NCBI GenBank assembly: GCA_950295325.1
Contig: OX485804.1
Location: 9,982,001 to 10,046,000 of the forward strand
Length of the DNA stretch: 64,000 nt
Reading direction: 5' to 3'
Origin: Polytrichum commune
Lineage: Eukaryota > Streptophyta > Polytrichopsida > Polytrichales > Polytrichaceae
Shown here: positions 1-10,782 of the stretch, in pieces
Position numbering within the stretch: position 1 is the first letter of the stretch
Layout of the letters: each line of letters begins with the position of its first letter
Notes under the pieces: generated by a model
Database searches by the model: none
Seen by the model: the letters and a program-made list of their open reading frames with translations, nothing else
What the model was told of the DNA's origin: nothing
Program-made: the position numbers and the translations under genes

Positions 1-128
1 TTTGAGTGGTATGTGGTTTGCCTATCCTAAAAGCTACTTAAGTTGACAAACCAATTCGTTTGTAAAGTGCTCGTTAAATCCCCTCATAAACCCCTCCTAT
101 TATCCTTGTTAGTTGTAGGTTGCATTTA

Positions 129-240
129 GGGCCACTTCACACACAAGCCAAGAGCCGTGACCATGAAATTGTGACAGCCCAAAAAAAGTGTACAAAGACC
201 GACCAGAGACACCTCCAAAATCAATGTAATGGGCTAATGG
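129..240 (+). mobile_element. Truncated end of a TTA-flanked inverted-repeat element
   Basis: After a TTA the sequence begins GGGCCACTTCACACAC and continues with a CAAGCCAAGAGCCGTGACC-type terminus. The same terminus opens the complete element at 48500-48998 and, in reverse, closes the one at 22020-22521. Similarity runs on through a CACCTCCAAAATCA stretch to about 240. I could not find the opposite end within the next 500 bases, so this is probably a broken copy. Confidence 0.6.
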
Positions 241-679
241 GTGAATGCAATATTGAGGAGGATGGAGATTGCAGGGATGGTTGTCCAAGGCTAAAGAGCG
301 TGGATGAACACATGTCAGTGGATGAGAAGTGAGATAAATACTGTGTATATAGAAGGGAGAGGATCATACGGTGAAACGATCTATGTGGATAGATAAGGAA
401 GCTCAATCGACAACTGGCAAGACTTGAGACTTCTAAATGTATTTCCTAGATACTATGGAAAGGATAAGGCTCAGGATTGGAGGGAAGGATAACATATTAT
501 TACGTTTTGTGTGTGTCTCCAATTGGGAGGTGAGCCTCTAGATTGGAAATTGTCAACAGTTTAACGTGCTTGAATATAAAGGTAGATTACAATTTTCGTA
601 TCCAAGCGTTGTGTTTTGTCGATTTGCATTGTGTTGTGTTGTGTTGTGCTCATGATATTTTTACAAGTATTGTTGTGAT

Positions 680-3275
680 TTGCTTTAGCATCATGCTTCC
701 TTGGGTGGGTTCCACCAAAAAAAATCAAAGAGATGGGGTTCCCAACCGTGAGCCGTTGCCTAAGCCAATTATTGATGCAATCTCCCGAGCCGTTGTCATG
801 GCTATGGAGAAGCATGCATACCGCCATGAAATTTTTTTGAAAGAAACTGAAAACTAAATTCCTTCATCTCCTACTTCTTCCTAAACGTCATTTACGCACT
901 CATCACTTCCTTCTAAGGTAGGCAAAAGTCATTCTAGTCAGGAAAAAGACGTAGGGATGAAAGCACAAAGAGAAAAAGAGAAAGAGAGTTCTTGCACGAC
1001 ATCCTTAAGAGCGTGCAACCACCGAATTTCTCTAGTGGAATTATCCTTAAGCCTAAGACAGTTTTATCATTTTTAGAAATGGTGGAAAGTTTGTTTGATG
1101 GAGAGCTTTCAGCGAAAGAAATGTGAGGGCATTTTCTTTCTTGTTGAGAGAGCAAGCACATCTTTGGTGGACTCATATTACGACCGACAAAAGTCATGTA
1201 GAAACGTGGTTTAAGTCCAAGGAGTTGTTCTTAGAGTAAAATTTGCCACGTAACTACATTTAGAACATGAAAGAATGCCTAAAAGACTTCAAAGATGATG
1301 CATTGTCATTTTAAAAGTACGAAGATAGGTTCAACGAGTTGGTCAAATATTTCCTAGATTTGTCTAACAAAGACAAACAAATCTTCTTTGTTATGAGTCT
1401 TCAAATATGATGTCAAGGCTTTGAAGCCTTATGCTTGGCAAACTCTGTAGCATGGCCTTCACATTTGAGGCTAGGAATGTTGAGTTAACTAGAGAGACGG
1501 ATTTATTGTTTTGATGTCTTTCGTAGACATCACAACAATTGCAATAAACTTGGAAACGGGAAGAGGTCCCAAAGATTTCCAAGTCCAGAAGGAAAAAATA
1601 CCGAGAAACCGATCGAATGACTTAGCTACAAAGACCAAGCAAAACATCACAGAAAGGTTTGTGTCATAATTGTCATGAGTTGGAGCATCTCACTAAGGAT
1701 TTTTCACGGGGAGGTCACTTCAATGTAAAGTTGAACAACCACTTGCGAACACTTCACATGTAAAAAATCCTACATTTTACACTAAGCATCACCAAAGTGA
1801 GTCAAACTTTTATCAATTTTATTTCATGAGTAGATATACATGGTACCTATTACATAGTAAAAAATTGTAACTAAATTTGATGATTTTATTTTATTTGTAA
1901 AACATAACGTTTCTAACTCGAATGGCGCAAGATTGAATTGAAAATTTTACTAACAAAATGAAGATGACTAAAAAAAATTAAAAAAAATTAAAAAAATACT
2001 ATCAATGGTTATGTATATGTAGGAAAAATATCATAAATTTTAAAATTATCTATGGCATGTAATATAGGGGTAGCAAACTTTGTTTGCATGTGGTGTTCAA
2101 CTTGACAATGGAGTGACCTCCCCGTGGGGTTTTTTTGCAACATGATAGCAAACATCATAAACAATTAACAATATTGGTGGTGGAGGCAAAAACACCTATT
2201 ATGTTCAAGGGCAAAGAGGCGATTCGTTTATCTACTACAGTTTGTGCGGAGCGGTTAGCAAATGAGTGTACAATGCTTCAAGTTTAAGGTACCATTGGTA
2301 ATCGATCAACTTCTAGGTTGATTTATTCAAGTCAATCCATAACTTGATATCATCAAAGTTTGCATCAAAGTTTGCGTTATTCTCCAACCCAATCGAATGT
2401 TGATTATTTGAAGTCCCTATGGTATTGCACAAAACACGTACTATTGCATATTTTGAAGTTTAAACAGAGAGTCAATATATACAACGTCATATTGGGTATG
2501 TTGTGGCTCAATATTGTGGACATACAAATTGCTTACAAATATGCAGAGGTTCACGGTAGACTTTCCAACAACAAACCATTCAAGTTCAAAGACAAGAAAG
2601 TTCAACCTAAGGAACCTATGATTTTTATGACACATATGAAAACATGCTCAAGAACAAATAAGAAGTCTTTGCAATTGATATTCGTAAAATCTCAAATGAA
2701 TCTGAACCAAGTTGCAAAGAACTAATATTTGTTGAAGACTTTCTTGCAAATCATAGGGATATTTTCTCCAAAGAGTTCCCAAGGATGCCACCTAAAAAAG
2801 AGGTAGATCACGCTATTGAACTATTGCCTAGTGTGACACCGATAGCTAAGGCACCCTATAAACATAATTTTGAGGATAATGTTGAATTGAAAACTTAGCT
2901 AAAGATTTGCTACATAATGGGTATATTAGACCTAGCAAATCCCCGTGAGGTGCTCTTGTGTTATTTAAAAAGAAATATGATGGTAGTGGGGGTCTATGTG
3001 TGGATTATACAGGTTCAAATAAGTCTACCTTCAAGAGCTTGTATTCATCGCCTATTTTTGATGATTTGGTTGATTGATTGAATGGGACTGAGAAATGTTT
3101 AAAATTTGATTTCAGGATTGAATACACAATTAGAATCAAAGAGCGTGACATTGTGAAAATGGCCTTTCATAGTCATTTTGGTCATTATAAATATTTTGTA
3201 TTGCTTTTTGGACTTACCAACAAATTTGTCACATTTACGAATCTCCACACATCAACCAAGCTTATCAACCAAGAA
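680..3275 (+). pseudogene. Decayed Ty3/gypsy-like retrotransposon (gag-pol relic)
   Basis: Reading all three forward frames gives retrotransposon order with many stops and frameshifts. Gag-like residues lie at about 980-1400: a QPPNFS segment, a QAHLWW segment, then YEDRFNELVKY. A degenerate zinc knuckle (CHNCHELEHLTKDF, last Cys replaced) lies near 1655-1702. A pre-RT segment DIFSKEFPRMPPKKEVDHAI follows near 2757-2818. Reverse-transcriptase pieces are GYIRPSKSP, LFKKKYDGSGGLCVDY and, after a shift, FDFRIEYTIRIKERDIVKMA and LLFGLTNKFVTF, ending near 3235. The YxDD region, RNase H and integrase are missing, and no LTRs were seen. The copy is cut by the element at 1705-2126 and ends at another at 3276. 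It is clearly dead. Confidence 0.85.
1705..2126. mobile_element. hAT-like non-autonomous inverted-repeat element, copy 1
   Basis: Left end CACGGGGAGGTCACTTC, right end the inverted GAGTGACCTCCCCGTG. The flanking 8-mers are GGATTTTT (1697-1704) and GGGTTTTT (2127-2134), a target duplication with one mismatch. It lies inside the gypsy-like relic, so it arrived later. The interior is AT-rich with no coding capacity and resembles the reverse complement of 32740-33145. An 8-bp duplication with CA-start termini fits hAT; assignment to that superfamily is inferred. Confidence 0.8.
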
Positions 3276-3633
3276 CTACACTAAATATGATATTTATTGT
3301 CATGTGATATTTTATGTCACTATGGTAACCTTCCAGATGGCACTTCTTATGAAGGAGTGAACAAATATTGTCATGAATGATGATGAGTTCATCCATTGTC
3401 CAAAACCCTACCTTCTCTTGTCAACAACTTGTGATGAAATATTGTCATGGATGATTGAAATTTGGATGAAAATTCACTTGGTAAGTGACAATTATTGCAA
3501 CACTGACAATCTAAAATCCCTCAAAAAATTTACAAGGAATGACAAATAATGTTGGGTTAACATATAGTGTTGGTGACTCTACACCATGGTTTACAATTGG
3601 GATTGATGACACTAAATACTATATTTAGTATAG
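3276..3633. mobile_element. Inverted-repeat element with CTACACTAAATA ends
   Basis: The left end CTACACTAAATATGATATTT matches the inverse of the right end TATATTTAGTATAG, with a TTTAGTGTCA motif inside each end. Similar ends occur at 5685-6545 and, more distantly, at 35437-35900 and 50925-51420. It ends the readable part of the gypsy-like relic. No ORF and no clear target duplication. Confidence 0.55.
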
Positions 3634-4403
3634 CTTTTAGAAGTGCAAGCAGCACGTCACTAGTTTGACAAGGACTTTAGAACTACTAGAAGAAGGGGTA
3701 AAACTAGTTTAGCACTACTTAGAACTATCACTTGGAAGAGCTATATATCTGTAAGGTTGGGAAGATCATCGCCATTGTTGTTTTATGTTTTGCTTGTTGG
3801 TACGTTGTTGTTAGAGAACTTGTTGATAGATTGTTACGGGCGGCCAACGTTTTCCGGTCGGGTGCATAAAAAAATTCCTCATGTTCCTCAACCCTTGTGG
3901 GTCACAAGCCCAACCCTTAACCTAATAGGAACCCCTCCCCCAAAAGCTTGTTAGGGATAGGTTAGCATCCCCACTAATGATGGCCGCCTCAAATATCATT
4001 AGCACAAACTTCTAGAGATTTTGGGTGCATGTGCAACTTTGCAATATACGAAACCTCCAATGCTATAGTGCTTTATTGTGAACAATTTGTGAGGAAGTAT
4101 GCTAGACACAACATGGATACAACTTGCCGAAATTTCCATCCTTGTTTGTTACAAATCATGTAGTACGTGACTATTTGAAACAAACCTAAAGCTACACATT
4201 ATCTCGGGGTGACAACTTTCATATTATACGCAGGGATCCTCAATATTAACCACACGTTTGGGGTTGTTTTTAACATAAAGGTAGCCGATCCTTATTCAAT
4301 AATTTTTTTATAATAAAAGACTTATACTTGAGTAATATGTGATTTGGTGTGGCCTCAAGAATGGATACCAAAAAGATATTTGTTTAAAATAGATCAGATT
4401 GTA
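3634..4403. other. No gene seen; left part of a dispersed repeat
   Basis: No coding sequence is supported here. The last ~100 bases (from about 4320) match a repeat also seen at 54760-54960: both contain an AGAATGGA(T/C)ACC(A/G)AAAAGAT-like stretch. That repeat resumes at 5389, beyond the pogo-like element. Confidence 0.5.
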
Positions 4404-5388
4404 CAGTCCACCCTCTATAAGTGTTAACAATTGGGAGTGGTAATATTGTTAACACTTATAGATTGTTAACACTTATAGAAATATAGAGTTTAACAAATCA
4501 AAACATAACACGTATAAATGTAACACAAGTAAAATATTGTTAGAATACCAAATGAAGTTCCAAAATACAATTGAGGAGTCTCACTCCTCCATTTCCACTC
4601 CTCTAGGATGGAAGAAGGCATCTATAGAGGTCTGCTGGAGCTGATTCACATGTAGGTGATCAATCTCTTTCTCAAACTTTTCTAATTTCTTGACCAAATG
4701 CATAACATCAGTAGACCTCTGTTGAGCCAAATTGAACTCTGAAGCCTTCCCCATCTCTACTGTCCTAGATTAAATTGAAAGACAGATGCAAACTGACTCT
4801 AAACCACAAGGACACAAACCCTATCCACAAAAAATAATACAGCACCCTCAAAATTAATCAGACAAAACTCGCCGCCGCTGCCGCAGGAGACTTGGAAGGC
4901 AGATTTCGGCCAACCATAACTCACTCGTTAGAAGTCGGAATTCGACAAAACTACTACCATTGGAATCGTCTCCTCAATAGCTTTCTAACGGTATGTGATT
5001 CGCCCTACAAGTCTGAAATTCGAAAACAACATTCTCATAAATTCGAACGTTGGTAGATTGGCTCAACCTGCTAGGGTAAACTGAGTTGACGAGGGAGGGA
5101 CTTGCAGTCAATATCCTAAACCCTAATAATTTATAAATGGGGGGTATGTTACAGTATGTTACATTATATTACATGTGCTATATTACAATATATTGTATTG
5201 TATGGTATTATATAGTATAATAATAAGTTAACAGATATAGAGGGCAAAATTACAAAGAGGGGAGTAGCCAATCAGTTAACACTTAACACTTAACGTTATT
5301 GTAGTCTCCCCAAGTAGGGAGTAGAAAAAATGTTAACACTTATGGAATTTTAACACTTATAGAGGTAACACTTATAGAGGGTGGACTG
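4404..5388 (-). mobile_element. pogo-like (Tc1/mariner superfamily) element, 985 bp, TA-flanked
   Basis: Left end CAGTCCACCCTCTATAAGTG and right end its inverse (CACTTATAGAGGGTGGACTG), flanked on both sides by TA (4402-4403 and 5389-5390). The CAGT...CCTCTATAA pattern resembles the ends of plant pogo-like/Emigrant elements. Extra copies of the AACACTTATA end motif lie just inside both ends. The only coding trace is the minus-strand ORF at 4581-4754. The sequence around 4865-5100 is different in composition (GC-richer) and is not recognised. The paralogous repeat at about 54840-54870 lacks the insertion, which supports these boundaries. The element is too short to be autonomous. Confidence 0.8.
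4581..4754 (-). pseudogene. C-terminal remnant of a pogo-like transposase with PIP-box-like tail (57 aa)
   Basis: A 57-residue minus-strand ORF lies inside the pogo-like element, from ATG at 4754 to TGA at 4581. It is strongly charged in the middle (VKKLEKFEKEIDHL), then ends with QTSIDAFFHPRG. QTSIDAFF fits the PCNA-interacting pattern Qxx(I/L/M)xx(F/Y)(F/Y). C-terminal PCNA-binding motifs are known from pogo-family transposases, and position inside a pogo-like element agrees. No DNA-binding or DDE catalytic region is present, so it would be only the tail, either a truncated gene or a last exon. Function today is unlikely. The call is inferred from motif and context. Confidence 0.55.
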
Positions 5389-5684
5389 TATGTTCAAAGC
5401 ATGATAACAATTGTAAACTAAAAAGCAACATAAGTGGGTGAACCTATGTGACCCATTACTGAGCACACAAGAATGTTCGCTTTGATAATGACTAAGATGT
5501 TCATATGAGCTCCGAAACGTATGAACAAATGGCTACAGACACAATTTGGACCCGCTAATCATCTCCCACTAATTGCATGTTTCAAATCCTATGAGAAGTG
5601 GGCGAAGAGAGGAAAGCACTTAAACAACACACGTCTCCACCTTATGCTCCACTTGTAAAGTCATTCTGGCATGGGAGAGGAGTG
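5389..5684. other. Right half of the dispersed repeat interrupted by the pogo-like element
   Basis: The stretch TGTTCAAAGCATG just after the element, and GAATGTTCGCTTTGATAATG near 5470, match 54868-54955 (TGTTCAAACCATG and GAATGTTCACTTTGATAATG). No gene seen. Confidence 0.55.
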
Positions 5685-6545
5685 CACTAAATATTGTATT
5701 TAGTGTCACGTGAAATTTTATGTCTATGATCGGGGAGAACCGGCAGTTAGTTACAGATGAACCAGTTGAGTTTGAGAAATAACCGATTGAAGTTCAAGAC
5801 TTCAAGAAAATTGCCGATCATTTTAGAGGAATCTATAGAATAAACCTCGATTTAATGAAGGAAAACCGAAGGATGTCAACATGGAACCGGTTGGACTTGC
5901 AAACACTAGGATCTCAACCGATTATGCCCAAAAATCTCCCTGATCACTATTTTATGTCACCGTGGTAACTTTTCTAGTGACACTTTATATGGATAATTTC
6001 GTAAGTGTTGTCATCCCAACTGATTTTGAGTTCATCCAAGTGTCACGTAGTGAATCAAAGCTTGGTATATTCTACATCCCAACATTCTTGTAATGAAATA
6101 TTGTCATGGATGAATGAAAATTGGATGAGAAATCACTTAGTAAGTGACGGAAAATTGTACTCATAAAGCGTTAATGCCCATAATCCTTTCACGAGGAATG
6201 ACAAATAACATCCGGTGAACATTTGGTGACGGTGACACTACACGCGCGGTTTACAACTACACTAAATACAAACGCATACATTAAATATCACTAACCCTAT
6301 GAAAGTAAGCAACATCAAATGTAAACTCAAACATTAAATTTCAACTATGGTAATATGTGAAAGTTACATGCACGAATGTAGTGTTCGTAAGGATAGTAAA
6401 AAACATTAACAATGATACAAGGAGAAAGGAGGTGGCAGTAGGGAAAGTGGTAGCGCATTCATGTCTAACACTAGTTATCAAAGAATTGGAAATTAGTGTT
6501 GAGCAGGATAGGGTGGTAACAACACTAAATAATATTTAGTGTAGT
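5685..6545. mobile_element. Inverted-repeat element with CACTAAATATT ends, carrying a nested insertion
   Basis: The left end CACTAAATATTGTATTTAGT mirrors a right end at about 6522-6545 (AACACTAAATAATATTTAGTG). Internal pieces such as TTTTATGTCACCGTGGTAAC match 3300-3330 (TTTTATGTCACTATGGTAAC), so this is a relative of the element at 3276-3633. Positions 5725-5948 are a later insertion. No transposase is recognisable. Confidence 0.5.
5725..5948. mobile_element. Nested 224-bp insertion with 10-bp target duplication (Mutator-like?)
   Basis: The insertion is flanked by ATTTTATGTC at 5715-5724 and 5949-5958. The ends TATGATCGGGGAG and, inverted, AGTGATCAGGGAG match at 10 of 13 positions. Removing the insert and one repeat copy restores the sequence of the related element at 3276-3633. 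A 9-10-bp duplication suggests Mutator-like transposition. The interior is not coding. Confidence 0.65.
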
Positions 6546-6714
6546 ATTGAGCAAGACAAAGAGAATTGGTGACACCCTATACAAGATTTTAGTGTAGTGT
6601 GGTGATTGATGAAGTGGTGATAGGGGGTGAGACTAAAATGAGTTTGATAGAAGGTTATCCCACATGGGACTCCGGTGTTGAGCTTGAAAACAAGCTCAGG
6701 AATGGATGAGGGTA

Positions 6715-6760
6715 ACCAATGAGAGGGGGAGAAGCTAACAAGCTCGTATTGGACCTTATC
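6715..6760 (+). promoter_or_regulatory. CCAAT and I-box-like motifs upstream of LIL3
   Basis: ACCAAT lies at 6715-6720, ATTGG (inverted CCAAT) near 6748-6752 and CTTATC (inverted I-box core GATAAG) at 6755-6760, about 140-185 bases before the chosen LIL3 start. I-boxes are known in light-regulated plant promoters. The transcription start cannot be seen, so promoter function is inferred. Confidence 0.3.
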
Positions 6761-6898
6761 CAAAGCCATTTGGCTTCCTCCCCAACGCCCCTCCTCGCTT
6801 TGAAAAATCGCTCCATCTTCGCCTTCCAGTTGCGCTTCGCTTCCCTCCCCCATCTCCCTGCTTCGCTGCGGATCGCCAAGCTCGCCACGAGCTTCGAG

Positions 6899-9286
6899 AT
6901 GGCGGCCATGGCGACGCTCGCACAGCCTCTGGCCGGCACCGCAACAACAGTATGCAGCAGCCACAGCTTCAACAACCACGCTGGCAACAAGCAGGTGACC
7001 GTGAAGGGATCGTTTGCTGCGGGGCGGATGCAAAGTGTGCAGCAACAACAACAACAGAGTGTCAGCAAGGCGGCGAGGTTTGTGGTGAGGGCAGCGGAGG
7101 AGGACGGCACGTTCCCCGCAGAGGGAGCTGAGGGGAACAGCGTGGTGGCTGAGGTCGCTATGTTGGCCGAGGAGCCCGAGACAGACGGTGTGGGGAATGC
7201 TGCTGCCGCAGGCTCAGCCTCCGCTTCCACCAGCAACAAGGTGAGGAAAGCTTCTCCGTTGCAGAAGGGAGGTACTTTGGACGGCAAGGAGGCGGAAGGG
7301 AAGGACCCCGCTGCCGCAACGTTGGGGAAGACATCGCCTTTGGCGGCAATGGCTGAGGGCAAGTTCAACGACCCAAGGTGGCGAGCTGGTACCTGGGACA
7401 TCTCCCAGTTCACCAAGGATGGGAAGACCAACTGGGATGCCGTCATTGACGCCGGTATGCACATCAATGTGAACAACCCCTTGCTACTCCTCTTGGGTTT
7501 TGAGACATTGCTGGAATTGACGGTTGGCTTAAGGATATAGCCTCAAAATGGTGGTGGGTTTATGAGCATTTCGGTGTGCCTGCCAATTTGTACAATGTTT
7601 TGCTTGTCTTTTGTGGGTTTTGAGATACTGTGTGAATTGACGGATGGGGTTGTGATATGGCCTCGAAATGGTGATGGGTTCGCGAGGAATTAGACCAATG
7701 TGCACAATTCCTTGCTTTACCCTTTTGGGTTTTGGTACATTGTTGGATTTTGATGGACGGGGTAGTGATATTACATCGAGATGCTGATGGGTTTGTGAGG
7801 ATTTAGCAAGTGGAGTCATTGATGCCGGTATGTCCACCAATGTGGCCAATTCTTCGGATTAAGTATCTCTCTTGATTCTTATTATATGGTAAACTTGCTA
7901 ACTGGTTGCCTTTATCTGTAAGTGTTGTTTGAACATCCACACTTACAGCTGGTGGATGAAGTCAAATACTCAGGTCTTACTTTTTTGGGGGGGAATTTAG
8001 TGGGTGTCTGACGTAGTTGGATAATGGTGCAGAGTAGTGTTGTGCTATGTTGAGCTTCTGATACCAATGTAACTTTTTCCTCAGGGCTTAGTAACTGAGG
8101 TTTTGGTACCATGTCAGAGTGATGTTTAGTGAGTTTTGCGGTTAATTTGACTCCACATTCGCAATAACTGTATAGAGGTGATTCATAAAGCATTTTACCC
8201 TCTTGAATCTGACTCTCAAAACTGGTTATTAGGTAGGGTTGCTAAGTAAAACCTTGGCCATTTGTCTCAATTGGAGTTTTTAAGAGGGCTAAAGTACATA
8301 TAGATGCACCTATATCCTAAACCCTTTTCATCTCTGGGTTTAAGAAAAAAAATGCTTACCTGTTACTCAAGAGATAATAATTTGTCGACATTCCTGATTA
8401 CTTATTCCATGTCATACAGCCTCAATGATGTCAATCTGATGTGCAACTTGAATGATGGTGTTGTTCTGCATGTACCAGAGGTGGTGAGGAGGAAGTGGCT
8501 TGAAGATAACCCCGAAGCCTCCAGCAACGAAGAACCTGTTGTTTTTGAAACATCTACCGTTCCATGGTGGGCTTGGGTGAAACGCTTCCATTTGCCAGAG
8601 GCTGAGCTCTTGAACGGTTAGTTGCAGTGATCAACCTATTTTCTTGTTGTCTATAAAAAGAGCCTCTCCTATAGTCTACCTGATTGTCATGGTAATGACT
8701 TTGAGAGACAAAGCTGATTGCTTACATGACAAATGACGAGAACTTTGCACATGCAGTGATCATCCTACTTTCTTGCTGTCAATCTTAGCAGTCTTCCTTA
8801 TTTCCTACTTGATTGGCATGGTGATAGAATTGAGAGACAAAGCGGATTGCCTATATGACACTGTAGTATGGTATAAATAAAGTGGTTATGGTTTCTTGTT
8901 GAGTTGTGGACAGAGCAGAGCAGGTTTCTTAAACCGACAGATTAAATCGTTGCAGTAAAATAGTGGACAATGAGATCTTTTCAAAATTTTATTTATTCAG
9001 TTTCTAACTTGGGAGGGTTGATGTTGGGCCAGGCCGGGCAGCAATGCTGGGTTATGCCGCAGGCTACTTGGTTGATGGTGCAACTGGCATCGGCTTGGTC
9101 GATCAACAAAACAGTTTCTTTGGCAAGTTGCTGCTCTTCATCACTGTTGTGGGAGTGCTTGCCATCAGGAAAAATAGTGACGTGGATAATCTGAGGAACC
9201 TTGCTCAAGAGTCCACATACTATGACAAGCAATGGCAAGCAACATGGAAGGATGTTGAAGACAGGAACAAAACAGATAGCCTTTGA
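6899..9286 (+). CDS. LIL3: Light-harvesting-like protein LIL3, chloroplast
   Basis: Exons 6899-7454, 8479-8616 and 9033-9286 join in frame to 315 residues. Donors are GTATGC and GTTAGT; acceptors are ACCAG and GCCAG. LIL3 is a thylakoid protein that binds chlorophyll and geranylgeranyl reductase/POR in chlorophyll synthesis. Residues 1 to about 60 are Ser/Ala/Gln-rich, transit-peptide-like, with a QQQQQQ run. A variable acidic and Ala-rich linker follows. The conserved core starts at [13 protein letters not shown] (about 155) and continues through [16 protein letters not shown] and [10 protein letters not shown]. The LHC motif [12 protein letters not shown] (about 228-239) opens the first membrane helix, and [15 protein letters not shown] forms the second. 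The tail [14 protein letters not shown] is typical of LIL3. The start is ATG 6899 because coding-like composition and the MAAMATLAQ signal begin there. The frame stays open upstream to ATG 6719, which would add 60 residues. The protein is longer than the usual ~260 residues because of the linker. Confidence 0.93.
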
Positions 9287-10782
9287 GGGTGACAGCTTTT
9301 TCTCACAGTTTTGCACATATCTATCATGTAGAACATCTAATCTTTATTTGTGACAAACACGCACTGTCAATTTTAGAAGACAGCAATTTTGGAATGAGCT
9401 AAAAGGGTTGGCATTCCAGTCACAATGTCCTTATTCCACTTAGCTATTGTTTTGGACACAGACTGGAAAGTGTACTCCATCATATCTTTCATCCTTGTTG
9501 TGGGAGGTTGCAAGCATCAGCTAATGAGCTTTCAAAAAATAATTATAACATTAGTTGTCGGAAGGTGCAAGTTTTACTTGGGGTATTGATGCTGCCATTA
9601 CATACAACTATAGGTGTATTAGTATAAATACTTTTCTCAAATCTAATTACGTCTTACATCCCTAGCTGCAAGTGTGGCTGGTCCATTCGACCAAGAAAAA
9701 CTTTGAATCTCATGTTCATAGCAGCAGTCAGGCCTAGGAGGAGTCAATGGAATTCAATTTTGCTGAAGTTTTCTGAAGTGAAATAGCTGCTAAATTAGTA
9801 GTGAAGTCACAGGATATACAAACACTATGAAGGAGCTGAATGTTTCTCAATTGCTCTCTTGATGGTTGCAAGTCCCTGTTTAACTTGTACCATGTGTTCC
9901 TCATATATTTTGTGTCCATAGAATGCCTCTTTCTCCCTACATATTCTTGCCGTAGATTTCATTCCAAACGTGTAGTGGTCGTAGTTAGACCTCCAGACAA
10001 TTGCCTACTTCTTGTTACCTCTCAAGAATTCCCCATTTTGGTCATCATGTGATAGACACTGAAATCAATCATTTAATCATCAACTGCACTTCTTACTTAG
10101 TTATTTACCTCGATGTTTTCCTTTGATGTAATCAGGTCCATGCAATATCCCACGTTATGATAAGTATACCACTTCAGTCAATTGTCGAATTATTTGTGAA
10201 AGGAAGAAATGGCTATTATGCCTGCCTTGCTTAAGTTTCACAAACCTACCCCATGTGTTGTCCACAAGCACTATTTGACTCAATATACCAGACAGGTACA
10301 ACTATCCCTGTTCGTCCTAAACATCTTATATTTTTCCCCAACTCAGTATCTTTTGAGATAGATGACATCATCACATGAATTCCATATCAAGCATGTTCTG
10401 AGGTTCTCTACCTTCACTGAGGTTTGCATAATGGAATCTGCGTTTGGATATGATACCTACTAGACATCTCTCACATTTAACCCAAGCACTTCGAAGCAGA
10501 ACTTTCAGATTTCTATACTCAGACTGGACTTAGATTACCTATTACTTACAGTAAGGTGCACAAAAGTCTGCTTGATATCTAGTTCTAATGTTGTTTTCAA
10601 AACATCTGCACACATTTGTCAAAACAGCCCACACAACCGCGAACATGTTGGCTTGTGGGTCAGAAACTGGATATAATAAAGAGAAACACGCTTAGGAGAC
10701 ATCTTCCACATTGGTTGCTTCCGATGTTACTGAGAGCTGATGACGCTGGAGTTCCTCAGCAACACGTGTCAGTAGCCGATTG
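9287..10782. other. LIL3 3' flank; no gene seen
   Basis: AT-rich sequence after the LIL3 stop. It must contain the 3' UTR, but no sure end signal is visible. Short ORFs here (for example 9840-10052) have no recognisable domain and irregular composition. I see no repeats with partners elsewhere in the window. Confidence 0.5.

Noticed and set aside
6536-7476. Minus-strand ORFs of 172 and 273 residues opposite LIL3 exon 1
   Set aside because: They are antisense shadows of a GC-rich coding exon. The plus frame has clear LIL3 residues and splices to conserved exons.
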